Origin: Viscum album
Taxonomy: Eukaryota > Streptophyta > Magnoliopsida > Santalales > Viscaceae
NCBI GenBank assembly: GCA_963277665.1
Contig: OY728166.1
Location: 547,333,219-547,397,218 of the forward strand
Length of the DNA: 64,000 nucleotides
Direction: 5' to 3'
Within the stretch, counting starts at the first letter, position 1; every line of letters begins with the position of its first letter. Below are positions 1 to 11,909 of this stretch, in pieces. The position numbers and the translations under genes were made by a program. The notes under the pieces were generated by a model. It saw only the letters and a list, made by a program, of their open reading frames with translations. It ran no database searches and had not been told where the DNA came from.

Positions 1-1400
1 ATGAAACGGGGTCCGAAAAACCACCCATTGAGATACCTCTCAAAAGAGGGCATGCCAAACGAAGTACCAAAGAAAGCCATCTCATAAACACAAAAGGTTT
101 ATAAACATAAAGGGGACATCAATACATGAAAATAGTTAAACATCAATCAATTATTAGTACTGAGCACGTATCATTGACTTAGTTTCCTTGGTACTCTCTC
201 GATGCCACCATGTCACCACAAGACATGAATCGAGGAGATTGAACGCCTATGAAACACCATCTCTTTGTGGTCTTGGATTTTCACATGTCGCTCTTCAATG
301 GATGCATCACCATAAACATCGATCTCTCCTCAATCGATGACTTGAGAGTCATCATGATGATATTGAAGGAGTTGTGATACATGAAAAAAAAACGTGTATC
401 TGGGTCATCTTTAGGGGATGTGCTACTCGATACAACATATGTCCCACATGAGCTAACACCATGAAAGGCCCAACAAACCAGGGAGAAAGATTACTCCCAT
501 GGCCAAAACATCACTGCCCATGACAGGGAGTCACCATCAGAAACACATCATCCCCAACATCAAACTCTATGGTTCTCCTCCATTGATCAGTATATGATTT
601 ATTATGATATTTCACAGTCTTCATCCTCTCACGAATCACCAGAATAATCTCTTTTTTAGTAAACAATAGTTCCGATCTGAGAATTTTTGACTCTCTTGCC
701 CAAGCCTACCACAACATAGAACATAATGGTTGGCCATACATGGCTTCAAACAGTACCATAAAGAGGTGGAGTGAATACTATTATTGTAAGAAAACACCAC
801 CAAGGGGAAGTTCCTCATCACCGAACCTCAGAAATCCTGGACACAGAATCATAACATGTATTCAAGAGTTTGGATGGTTCATTCTGTCTGACCATCCAAT
901 TGAGGATGAGAATAAGTGCTAAGGAATAGCGGAGAACCAAAATCATGATAGAGACCTCTTCAAGCCCTAGAGGTAAAACAACAATCTCGATCAGAAATGA
1001 TTATCCGTGGGACACTTTGATGACTCACCACCACCTCCAGATACTACCTTGATACCAATTCCACTCATCATGACTTTTTTATTGCTATGTAGAGGGATAA
1101 TTTCATTAAATGGTCCAATATCACCAAAATAGCATCATTTCCTCCCGGATCTCGTGGAAAACCTGTAACAATGTCCATTGTGATGTCCTCCCACTTATAC
1201 TCAGGAACTTCTAATTACTGGAGAACACTAACCAGAACACGTTGTTTTGCCTTCACATTCTGGCAGAACAAACATCGAGATACAAAATCCACAACAACAC
1301 ACATCATCCCATGCCAAAAAACATTCCCCTAATGGCTCAGTACATATTTGTTGCGCTAGGATGCACCATCAAAGGAGAAATATATAAATATCTGTGAATT
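1..1400 (-). pseudogene. Family A copy 1: integrase and polyprotein tail remnant
   Basis: Reading leftward, a zinc-binding end remains near 1,250-1,330, where a CLFC pair (second half of the HHCC finger) follows an FWHGM-like stretch. The integrase core is seen near 950-1,030 through the strand motif SDRD followed by FTSR, the second catalytic Asp region of Ty3/gypsy integrases. The tail at about 160-460 corresponds to the better preserved copy 2 tail, which has the H-x-SQLR and VLWR signatures typical of plant chromovirus-like polyproteins. Stops and frameshifts interrupt all of it, so no functional product is expected. It is the 3' end of the first internal region. Confidence 0.75.
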
Positions 1401-1779
1401 ATCTCATGGATCATCAAAGGAAACAAATTTCATCCATGATATAACACTCGATGTTGTTCATCCTCAGACCAACCATAAGTGGCCTCGCCACAAAAAAATT
1501 GGTATCTACAGACCTACACCTCTAGATACCCTAACTAGGACTCTTCCTCCTGCTGTACCTGAGATGACTACACCTTCATCTTAAAAAGACAACCTATATA
1601 CCCAACATTTCCCATATAAAGATGTAATACTGACAGTCCTTCCCTTACTCCCTAGGAATCACTAGATTCATATACTACATCACCAAATGACCTGCTACTC
1701 AGCTCATCAACTACAAAATTCCCTTTTCTATTATTATAAAATATTTTGATGTCATATTCCTATAATAACTCCATCCACC

Positions 1780-3190
1780 GATGTTGTTATAAGATCATTT
1801 CAGATAAGGAGAAAAAATACCTCAGGCTCTTATGATATGTGAAAACCAATAAGTTCCCACGAATGAGGAAATATCTTTACAAATTCATGAATAACACAAT
1901 GGCTGCCAACTCATGATCATGGGTTTCATATTTATGTTCACGAGGATGCAACTAACAAGACACATAAGAATCAACTACTCTTTGTTACATCAGAACACAA
2001 CCTAACCCCAGATGCGAAGAATCGTAGAAAATGTCAAAACAAACTCCCTTAGTTGAAATACAGAGAACTGAAGTACATACTAAATTATCTTTTAGATACT
2101 CAGAAGCTTCCTGACACTGATTAGTCCATATGAACTCCTGATCCTTCATGAAAAAATCAGTCAGAGGAGTCGCTACTTGAGAAAACATTTCCACAAACCT
2201 CCTATAGTAGTCTGTGATTCCAATGGAACTAATCACATATGACACAATCTTAGGGGATTTCCAAGACTTGACTACTTCTATCATTGATGGATCCATATCT
2301 ACTCCCAGTTAGGAGACAACATTACCGATGAAACAGAAGTATCTAGCCCAAAACTCACACTACGACATCTTCCCAAATAATTGAGGCCAATGAAGAACTC
2401 CAAAAATGGAATCTAGATGCTCCACATTCTCCTCATCAGACATGGAGTAAACAAGGTTTTCATCGATGAAAACAAAGATGAACATGTACTAGAACTCATA
2501 GAAAACAATTTCCATCGATCTCATGAACACATCTTGAGCATTCGTCACACCGAACGACATTAAAATGAACTCAAATTCCAAATGATGTCAACAGAAACCA
2601 TTGATTGGGATATCCTCATCCTTCACACACATATGATGATATCCTGACAATAGGTCAATCTTTGAGAACCATTTTTCACCTTTTAGATGATCAAAAAATC
2701 ATCAATACGTGTAAGAGGATAGCGATTCTTCATTGTCACTTTTTTAAGGGCCGATAATCAACACACAACCACAAACTATTGTCAGCATTCTTCACGAACA
2801 AAGTTGGTGCACCCCATAGTGAAGCATATGCCGAAAAAACCACACTATAATAGAACATCAAGTTGTATATGTAGCTCTGGTAGAAAATAAGGATATATCC
2901 TATTTGGATACATAGATATAGTAAATGCTCATGGTTGTAGATCTATCCCAAAATCCATCTCCCATTGAAGCGGTAATGCTACAACCTATTCTGGAAAGAC
3001 ACCAGGGTACTCTTCAAAGACCCTAGGAAATGACAATGGGTGAACCACTAAAGAACTCGACATCTGATCAGCTGTCATGGATGACAAAGAGAAAACACTC
3101 CTATGACCCATCCATGGGTCTCTCTTGCTGAAAAACACCATTGCATCGCTGCTCCAAGTAGCATCTTCACAACCAAGGGAACTCAATGCT
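1780..3190 (-). pseudogene. Family A copy 1: reverse transcriptase and RNase H remnant
   Basis: The start of the reverse transcriptase is marked by EEYPGVFPE near 2,990-3,020, a conserved lead-in to Ty3/gypsy RT. Further on, CVDYRPL and KNRYPLTRIDD-like fragments appear near 2,660-2,800. The catalytic box at 2,459-2,470 reads FIDE where the family has FIDD, so the second metal-binding aspartate is glutamate. The connection and RNase H start (1,985-2,296) keep YYRRFVEMFS, LTDF, FIWT and a YDSSHLGLGC stretch; the RNase H catalytic Asp position reads YDSS. Frameshifts separate the pieces. Product would have been cytoplasmic particle RT; now inactive. Confidence 0.82.
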
Positions 3191-3777
3191 CCTTCCGAGC
3201 ACCGATCAAGCTAAAGACTATCTCAACCTCCTCCAAAAGGTCTATCATGACTGTATCTAAAAAAGAGCCCTCATACACATACGGACTCTAGAACTAAAAT
3301 CCTTGGAGTGTCCTCCTCCAACTATTGTAGTCGTCAACCTATACCCAGTGTTGATCTGCTGGTACAGCCTGCTAGACGTCTTCTATGCTATCCTTATGAG
3401 GACATCGACTTGGAGCCATACATGCTCAATATCAAATAGTTAAAGCTCCTAACCGTTAATAGGGAAGAATCTCCCTTAATTAATTAATTTTTTTAGTTTA
3501 ATCTATCCTAATGAATACCCATTCAAACACATGCCCAAAGAAAAATGATGGACAATCCTTTCCTTGGTCTCTATCGTGAAACTAGTATAACATCGTTTAG
3601 TATCCAATGAAAATATAATGTTTCGTACATTAGATCAGAAGGGGCCCTAAACGTATATTTCTCTACTAGTCTTTATTTTTTACTTCACTTTCTGAACATG
3701 GCTATCATTTTTTCCCTACCAACCCATGAAACCTCACCTGTGTAGAACTCCAAACTCAATCTTATCCCTTAACCAGG
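3191..3777 (-). other. Family A copy 1: short leader where gag and protease are missing
   Basis: Only about 590 bases separate the reverse-transcriptase lead-in from the primer-binding site. A normal plant Ty3/gypsy element has gag, zinc knuckle and protease here, about 1.5 kb or more. I see no CCHC knuckle and no D-T/S-G protease motif on the minus strand. Copy 2 has the same compact arrangement, so the loss predates the tandem. The part next to the primer site looks like ordinary untranslated leader. Confidence 0.6.
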
Positions 3778-3789
3778 CCTCCGATACCA
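3778..3789 (-). other. Primer-binding site, family A copy 1
   Basis: On the plus strand CCTCCGATACCA matches 10 of 12 bases of the complement of the common plant primer site TGGTATCAGAGC (initiator methionine tRNA). Three bases separate it from the LTR end at 3,793, where it should be. This fixes the element as minus-strand and fixes the LTR boundary. The corresponding site is deleted in copy 2. Confidence 0.85.
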
Positions 3790-6700
3790 CTCTGTCATGA
3801 CCCCCTCCAAAAAATGTGTACACATCCGGTGGCTGTAATGTGAGAATGGAGATAATAACCCCAGAGTACTACCTCTAGTAGGCCCTAGGATGGTGAATAG
3901 ATTCGAGGGTATAGTGAACACACAGATTAGAGGAATTACATCTAAGAGAATACATGCGAAACTTATAGATAAGATAGACACCAACCAAATGCAACTCAAA
4001 TATAAATATAAATTATATCCCATGAGCATATATGTAATGTAATACAAAACTACTACAACTGGAAGGGGAAAACTTCAATACACAAAATAAGGTAAAAATT
4101 GCAGAAACCACAAGTCGAACCCACAATGTCAACCCCAAGCTTGTAGAAACTAGCATGATCTCCAACCGGCTCTAAGTTATCTGAAAATAGTTTTTATATA
4201 AATAGGTTGAGTATAAATGTATACTCAGTATGATCCTACCTGGTGCCTCTGGTGCAAAAGTAAAGATATAATTCAAAAGCAAAGTGAAGAACATGTGAAA
4301 CTAAATCTTCACCTAAATAGATATAATATGTTCTGAGCCTCACCATGGTTAGTCTCACCATGTAACACATACATGTGTATATAATATAATAATGATTATC
4401 AAAGGTTCCATGCTACTACTTCCCCACTGGATTTCTACTTTTCCACAACATCACAAGTCCTAATCATTTCTCTCTAAAAAGGATTTCCCTCAGACACCTG
4501 GGCGAAGCACAACAATATGCCCCTTGTGCAACAAAAAATCGACATCCTTGAAATAAATAAATCACGTAGTTTCTTAGAGCCACCACAACTTTTATAACAT
4601 GTATCATACATCGAGTATTATACCTCAGGCCATTACAACCCATACATTTAGTAAATATCCTCAAGACATCACCACCTATACACGTTACACCATTAGTACT
4701 CCATATGATACTATATCCAGAATATATGTGTGTGAATAACCACAATCCATTATTGTCCTCTAAAAACATATATGGGTAAAACTATCCATTGTGCCTACAA
4801 GAACAAGTAACTACAAATATAATAGATTGGGGCCAAAGTGGGTAGTCGGCCATCCATCATCCCACCGAATTGTTGGGGAAAACACCCCTAGGGCTCGGAA
4901 CCCCTGGGTTGTCAATTTCCATTAATGATAGGGTAGAGTATCATATAGAAAAACAAAAAGTACAGAATAAAATATATCTCACAACAAGACTATGGGAAGA
5001 ACCTAATCATTGACTCAACTGTAGCTAACGTCCATCTCACTCCTGGCAGCCACTTCTATGACTAGGTATCCTATAAGCACACAGACATTTGAAGAGAATT
5101 ATTACCTAACATCATTCCCTTATTATCAGTTCCACATTACGTTAATTAATTATTTAAACATTAATTAACAATTAACAACTACACATTGAATTTCATTAGC
5201 ATCACACTGAAAGTCCACTGTCCCTTTAAAGTTATAACCTCAACAATTCATTCAGCAAGCTGCAACCACATGGCTTGACATCATTTATTCAATTTTTTTT
5301 CAAAATTATATTCCTATATTCCTAGAAATTCTAAAAAACATTATATGCTACTAAAAAAATGGGGCTCAACACGGTGAGTAGATAACTGTACATTGAGTCT
5401 TTTCTGCCTATAGCAAGAGAGTAGACCCAGCCTCCACTGAGAAGCTAGATAAGGAATGCATGTGGCAAAACCCACACATCATCGCCCTTTTCAGAAGAAG
5501 GTTAAGAAAGGACATCTTTCTTGAGAAGTGGGGAATGTAAAGCAGATAAACAACTCATAAGAATCATCCACCATCAAAAATTTCACACCCAACCCATTCT
5601 ATCATCAATGGTGTCCTCCCCAACACCCACTTTTAATAAATGATGCATCTCTCCACTCTAGGAGTCAACTACTACAACAACCAATAGGCCTCTATTCCCC
5701 CACATATCACAATAGCAGTCCAAGATCACATCACAACACATGTAGCTGGACAACAAAAATCATATAAATTGGGCTCTTTGACCTTAAACAGTCAAGAAGG
5801 TAATTCAAAAACATACAAGGATTTATATTTTTTCAAACAACCTGTTATTTAATCCATCTTGGATTAAATGATTTATTATTTGTAGGTTTCAAATTTAGAA
5901 AACCAAACTAGTAAGATATCACAAATAACTAAACAAGCTTACTGCAGTAATTTGATTAACATTAAATTTCAACAAGAAGAACCAGATTCATTTACATGCC
6001 TCTTTTACTTTTATCAAACAATTATAAATTAATTTTGGCTTTACTTTCATTACCAATTTCCATCAATAACAAAAGGGTAAACAAAGTAATCATAGATATC
6101 ACACTATCTGGAAAAAACAAGAGGCAATAACATACGATCGATATCAATTTATTTATTTAGATAAAATATTTATTATGTCAATTTTAATGTGATCCCGTTG
6201 GATAAAACTTGATAACAAAATAGTTTCCCACAAAAGAAGTGAGAAGCAATGAATATCCACCTAAAATGGTTTATTCCATTATTTATATGAGAACGAGCCA
6301 CAAAATGTGTTGCAATCTCTTCCTCTCGTGACAACTGTATCCACCCAAAGATGTAGAGACACCACTGCACCGGTCAACACCCAATAAAGGTCCATTAGAA
6401 ACATTGATATATCATTCCATAAAAGGGAATGGAGAAACATAAAGAGATGAACCCAAAATAATGGTGATAGATTATAATTAAATAAAATTTGATTTGATAC
6501 AGCATGGATGGTTCAAAACATTAGGGAACCAATCCAAGGAGGAAATATCTGATCACACAAAAACTAATGGAAAAAGTAAAGGATTGTGCATCTCACACCA
6601 TAAAAAAAGTAGATGGAAAAAGGGAGGATGATATATCATCCCTTTAGATGATTTTACAGATTAGTGGTTTATGAAATGCTGGATTTTCCATTAATGGCTG

Positions 6701-7004
6701 ATTGCATTATACCACGTGGTTAGACTAGGTAAAAAAACATCTCGAGCCATAAGAGAAATTAATATAGGATTTATTTCCTTTGAATCGGCCTTAGATTCTT
6801 TAAAATGAGGATTTAAATGCATTTTACATCATTTGAAACATTAACGGTGAAAAATGTAGGAAGGTGTAATACTGTTCACCAATTAGATATTTGGATAAGG
6901 AAAAAAAATTGTTTATTAACCTCACCATTGGAATATCACCATTATGGAATCACTTCTCATGTTTCTCACTATTGGACCCTTACCATTCTGGAAACATTGT
7001 TCAT

Positions 7005-7533
7005 GAACTCAAAATTTTTCAAAGGAATGAGGTCACCATTTGAACCATAACGTTCTAGAAACATTGTTCATGAACATGAAATTTGGAAAAGTAAAGAGGT
7101 CCTCATTGGATCCTCACCGTTCTAGAAACACTGTTCTTGAAAATGAAAATTGGTAAAGGAAGAAGTTCATCATTGGAACCACACTATTCTGGGAACAATA
7201 TTCATGAACATGAAATTTGGAAAAGGAAGAAGGACACCTTTGGAACCTCACTGTTCTAGAATTACAGTTCATAAACATGAAATTTTGAAAAAGGAGTTCA
7301 CTGTTGGAACCTCACCTTTCAGAAAACAATGTTCATGATCTTGAAAATTAGAAAAAGAAAGAGGTCACCGTTGGAACCTAACCATTCTGGAACACATTTC
7401 ATAAACATTAAATTTGGAAAAGGAAAGAGGTATTTGTTGAAACCTCACCATTTTGGAAACAATGTTCATGAACGTGAAATTTGGAAAAGGAAATAGGTCG
7501 CTATTGGAACCTCATTGTTGGAGCCTCACTGTT
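7005..7533. repeat. 67-bp tandem repeat array in family A middle LTR
   Basis: About eight units, each starting GAACATGAAATTTGGAAAAG and ending in a TGTTCAT-like hexamer, follow one another with a period of about 67 bases (first unit 7,005-7,071). Units are 63-68 bases long and diverged. More degenerate units probably extend left to about 6,830. The array lies in U3 of the minus-strand LTR, upstream of where transcription would start, so an enhancer-type role is possible but is inference. Confidence 0.85.
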
Positions 7534-7996
7534 GCACTATTCACCGAAGTTCACTAATGTCATTGTTCACAGAATGCCACCGATGACACTGTTCACATAA
7601 GGTCACTGATGTCACTGTTCACATAAGGTCACTGGTGCACTATTAACATAAGGTTACCGATGAAACTATTCACAGAAGGTCACAGATTAAACTGTTCACA
7701 TAAGGTCAACGATGTCACTGTTCATAGAGGATCACTGAAGACACTATTCACATAATCTCACTATTGTCATAGTTCACATAAACTCACAGTGGAACTGTTC
7801 ACATAAGGTTACCAATGACACAATTCAAAGAAGATCAATTTTGACACTGTTCGCATAAGTTCATCGAAGTCACTTTTCCCATAAGGTCACTATTGTACTA
7901 TTCGCACAAGGTCACCGATGAAACTATTCATAAAGGGTCACCATCGCACTGTTCAGAACAGTCTACCATCAGAACTATTCACCGATGAAACTATTT
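7534..7996. repeat. 26-bp tandem repeat array in family A middle LTR
   Basis: About 17-18 units of 25-26 bases with consensus near GTCACTGTTCACATAAGGTC + ACYGAT run directly on from the 67-bp array. The unit core CACTGTTCAC and the AAGGTCACCGATG junction recur. A matching array occurs in the last LTR. Position is close to the 5' end of the LTR on the minus strand (U3). Confidence 0.88.
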
Positions 7997-8127
7997 GAAG
8001 GAATGGAAATTTGGAAAATTGTTTGGGATAAGTCACCTTGACCTCCAGAAACAACTCATACACTTGATTTTCACAAATGAATAGACCATAGAGGTCCAAG
8101 ACATTACATTAGATATCTCTCAAAACA

Positions 8128-8138
8128 TTCTCTCTCTC
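8128..8138 (-). other. Polypurine tract, family A copy 2
   Basis: Plus-strand TTCTCTCTCTC directly after the LTR end is GAGAGAGAGAA on the coding strand, immediately before the LTR TG. This is the expected place and composition of the plus-strand primer of a Ty3/gypsy element. Confidence 0.8.
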
Positions 8139-8159
8139 AATAATTCAAAACACATTTAA

Positions 8160-9600
8160 AGGGGAAACGAAACGGGGTTCGTAAACCCACAAATCGAGAT
8201 ACCCCTCAAAAGAGATTACAACACAAGAAGAACCAATGAAATACATCTCATAAATGTGAATGGTTTATAACCACAAAGAGTACATCGATACCTGAAAATA
8301 GTTAAGCATCAAACCGCTTTGGTTACTGGGAACGTATATGTGACTCATGTTCCGATGTACTCTCTTCCATGACACCATCTCGCCACAAGACACAAACCAA
8401 GGGGATAAAATACCCATGAAAAACAATCTCTTTGTGGTTATAGATCTCCAAAGGTTGATCCTCAAAGGTCGCATCACCATCAACATTAATCTCTCCCCAG
8501 TCGATGAAGTGAGAGTCATCATGAAGATAACAACGGAGCTGTGATAGATGATAAACATCGTGTATCTGGCTCATCTTCAGGGGAAGTGCTACTTGATTCT
8601 CTATAGACCCAACCTGAGCTAACACCTCTAAAGGCCCAACAAATAGAGAAGAAAGCCTTCTCCCACGGGAAAACCGTCACTTCCCATGACAGAGATTCAG
8701 CATAAAAAACAAGTGATACCCAACATTAAACACTAATGGTCTCCTCCATTGATAAGCATATGATTCATGTTGATAATTCACTGTCTTCATCCTCTCACGA
8801 ATCACCTAAATGATATATGTTGTATTCTGAACTAGTTTCTATCTAAGAATTATAGACTATCCGACCCTAGTTTAGCACAACAGATAATGGAATGTCCAGC
8901 TATTCAAGGCATTACACTGAGCCATACTGATGGTGGAGTGAAAACTATTATTTTAAGAAAACTCCACCATGGGTATGTGCCACATCCATGAACCTCCAAA
9001 ATCTTGGACCTAAGAGTGTATCATGTCGTCCAGGGTCTCGATGGTTTGCTTTGTCTGACCCTCCATATGAGGATGAAAAGAAGTGCTAGGGAATAATTGA
9101 GAACCCAATAATTTTGGAGTCTTCTAAACACTCTAGAGGTAAAATGAGGATCTCGATCTGAAATGATTGTCATTGGGACTCCATGAAGTCTCACCACCTC
9201 TTCCAGATACATCCTCGATAAGTCATCCACTGAGCATTACTACATGATTACTATGAAGTGGGATGATTTTTTTTAAATAGCCCACTACCACACAAATAGA
9301 ATCATGTCCTCCTGGAGCTCAAGGTAAAATAGTTACAAATACCATTGATATTTCCTCCAACATCCAATGTGGAATATCTACTGGATGGGGAAGGCCACCA
9401 GAAACATGGTGTTCACCCTTCACCCTCTAGAAGACCAAACATCAAGACACAATATCCAAAACTGCTTGCTTTAGCCTAGGCCACCAAAATTGGATCCTCA
9501 TGGAACAATACATTTTTTTTACACCAGGATGCACTGTGAAAGGAGAAATGTGGTAGTCTCTAAGAACCATCTCGTAGATCATAAAAAGAACAAATATTCT
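8160..9600 (-). pseudogene. Family A copy 2: integrase and polyprotein tail remnant
   Basis: The tail at 8,323-8,625 is the best preserved part of family A: IHDVYHLSQLRCYLHDDSH, then QPLEIY, then VLWRDGVMEEST, the order seen at the C terminus of Tekay-like Ty3 polyproteins just before or at a chromodomain. The integrase core at 9,021-9,230 has VVRLHGVP, IISDRDPHFTSR, which includes the second catalytic Asp. The finger near 9,431-9,510 keeps FWWP but its last CxxC reads CLVF, so a zinc ligand is lost. The frame is broken between these blocks. Confidence 0.82.
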
Positions 9601-9949
9601 TCAATGATATAACACTTGTTATTGTACATCCTGGGACCAACCATCAGGGGCCTCACCAGATAAAAATCAGTCTTTTCAGACCGCCACATCTAAATCCCCT
9701 AACTAGGACTCTTCCACCTGGTGCACTAGATATGACTACACCATTATTTAAAAATACAACCTCTACCTCAATGTCTCCATATCAAGATGTAATGCTGACA
9801 GTTCTTCCATTAATCTCATGGAATCATAAGATTCATGCACTGTATCACCACGTGGCATCATGCTCAGTGCATCAACTAAAACATTCCCCTTTATAGGTAT
9901 ATAAAATATTTAAAAGTCGTATTCCTATAATAATTCCATTCACTAATGT

Positions 9950-11320
9950 TGTCATAAGTTTATGTCATGATGGGAGAAAACATACCTCAGGATCCAATTA
10001 TCAGTGAAAACCAAATAGCGCTCGCCAATGAAGAAATCACGTTACTAATTTAGGGAAACCACCATGGCAGAAAAAACGATATCATGGCTGGCATCATTAC
10101 ATTATTGAGGACGCAATAGCTGATACCCATAAGAAACAAATGATCATTACTGCATCAGAGCACAGCTTAACCCTACATGAAAAGAATCATATAAAACATC
10201 AAACTAAACTCTCTCAACTAGAATACAGAGAACTGAAGAGCTTACTAACTTCTCTATTAGATACTCGAAAGCTGCTTGAAATTGATCATTCCATATGAAA
10301 GAACGATCCTTCCTGGTCAAAGATGTCAGAGGATTCGAAACTCGAGAAAATATTCCCCAAATCCTTGATAGTAGTCTATTTGACCAATGATTCTTTTCAC
10401 CTCTAATACTGTCTTGGGGGATTCTCAAGACAGGACTACATCAATCATTAATGGATCCACATCTACTCCTTGCTGGGACACAATAAGCCCCAAGAAATAG
10501 ACATCCTAAGCCCAAACTCACACTTCGAAATCTTACCAAATAGATGATATTGATGAGGTACTCCCAAAATGGTGTGTAGATGCTTTGTATTCAACTCATT
10601 AGACATGGAGTGAACAAGGATCTCATTGATAAAAAACACCATGAACCTGTCCAGGAACTCACTAAACACAGATTTCATAATTCTCGAGAACGTAGTTGAA
10701 GCATTTGTCACACCGAACGACATTACAACAAACTAACAAACTAATAATTCCCATGACTATAATGGAAGGAATTCTTCGGGATATCCTCATCCTTCACATG
10801 CATCTGATGATATCCTGCCCCCATGTCGATCATTTTGGACTATCTTTCACTCTTCATCTGATCAAATAAATCATAAATACACAGATGAGGATAGAAATTC
10901 ATCATTGTAACTTCGTTTATGTGATGATAATTGATATAAAACTGCAAACTATCAGTAGTATTTTTCATGAACGAAACTGGTGAACCTCATGGTGACAGAC
11001 TAGGCTAAACAAAACCACACTATAACTGACCATCAAGATCCATATGTATCTCTCATAACTTAGATGGGCTATCCTATTTCGGGACATAGATATATAAGAC
11101 TCTTATAGTTGTAGCTTGATTCCAAACTCAATCTCTCATCAAGGGAGTAATACTACAACATCTTCTGGAATGGAATACAGGTACTCTTTTACGACCCTAT
11201 GAAATGCCAACTACTGATCCTATGAAGTACTCAGCATCCGATCATCTATCATGGATGATAATGAAAAAACACGCATCTGACCCATCAGAGGGTCTTGCTC
11301 ACTGACGAACAGAACTGCCT
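9950..11320 (-). pseudogene. Family A copy 2: reverse transcriptase and RNase H remnant
   Basis: At 10,463-10,723 the RT palm reads MSFGVTNASTTFSRIMK, then MVFFINEILVHS, then HLFGKISKCEFGL, which are conserved Ty3/gypsy blocks. The catalytic box (10,622-10,633) is FINE where FIDD is expected, so both aspartates are changed; the second change (Asp to Glu) is shared with copy 1. The connection at 10,204-10,428 shows FSRVSNPLTSLTRKD and FIWNDQFQAAFEYL. RNase H continues to the left but is broken. Inactive. Confidence 0.82.
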
Positions 11321-11909
11321 CGTTACTCCATGTTGCATCGTCACAACCATGGATACCCAGTTCACGTTATTAGAACAGATCAAATTGAAGCCTATCTCAA
11401 CATCCTCCAACCAGTCTTCCATGACTGCATCTGAAACGGATCCCTTATACTTCTGCATACTCTATCATTGTATCCATCAAAGTGTCTTCCAACATGTTCA
11501 TTATCGTAATCCTCTACCCAACGATGATCTTCTAGAAGAACCTGCTAGACATCTTCTATGAGAACCTGATGAGGAAAACGACCAGGAGACATACCTGTAA
11601 AATATCGAATAGATAGAGCTCCTAAAACTAGAATACGGAAGACTCTTCAATAATTAAATAATCTTTTTCTTTTATTCATTTTAGGTTTACCTATACCAAG
11701 GTATACCCATTAAAACACAAGCACAAAGAATCATGATGCATGATTATTTCCTAGGTCTCTACAATGAAACTAGTATCACCACATTTAGTAGTGATTATAA
11801 ACATAAAGGTCCACCCATCAGATCACAGGGGGTCTACAAATTCCTATTTCTCATCTAGTCTCCAGTGTTTACATCACATGCTAAACTTTACTAACATTGT
11901 TTCCCCACC
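11321..11909 (-). other. Family A copy 2: leader remnant lacking gag, protease and primer site
   Basis: This aligns with 3,190-3,720 of copy 1. It then jumps: after TTCCCCACC at 11,909 the sequence continues with GAGGGTATAG, which lies at 3,905 in copy 1. A 184-base block is therefore absent (copy 1 positions 3,721-3,904), comprising the primer-binding site and the last 112 bases of the LTR. No gag or protease motif is seen. Confidence 0.7.

Larger units (their letters stand above)
3793..8127 (-). repeat. Family A middle LTR (4,335 bp)
   Basis: On the minus strand it runs from TGTTTTGAG (at 8,127) to CATGACA (at 3,793), giving the TGT...ACA ends usual for plant Ty3/gypsy LTRs. It is bounded by the primer site on one side and the polypurine tract on the other. 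At 4.3 kb it is long, as in Tekay/Del-type elements. It contains no coding potential that I recognise. The U3 end (high coordinates) holds two tandem arrays. Over its shared length it matches the last LTR (4,223 versus 4,218 bp after allowing for a terminal deletion). Confidence 0.85.

Noticed and set aside
3769..4047. Minus-strand 92-codon frame across the LTR start as a gag remnant
   Set aside because: It runs through the primer site into the LTR and has no gag motif.
7534..7996. CRISPR-like regular array
   Set aside because: The 26-bp units are contiguous without unique spacers, are diverged, and lie inside an LTR of a plant retrotransposon.
1..8127. Assembly duplication explaining the A tandem
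   Set aside because: The units differ at about one base in six and by a 184-base deletion, too much for a duplicated contig.
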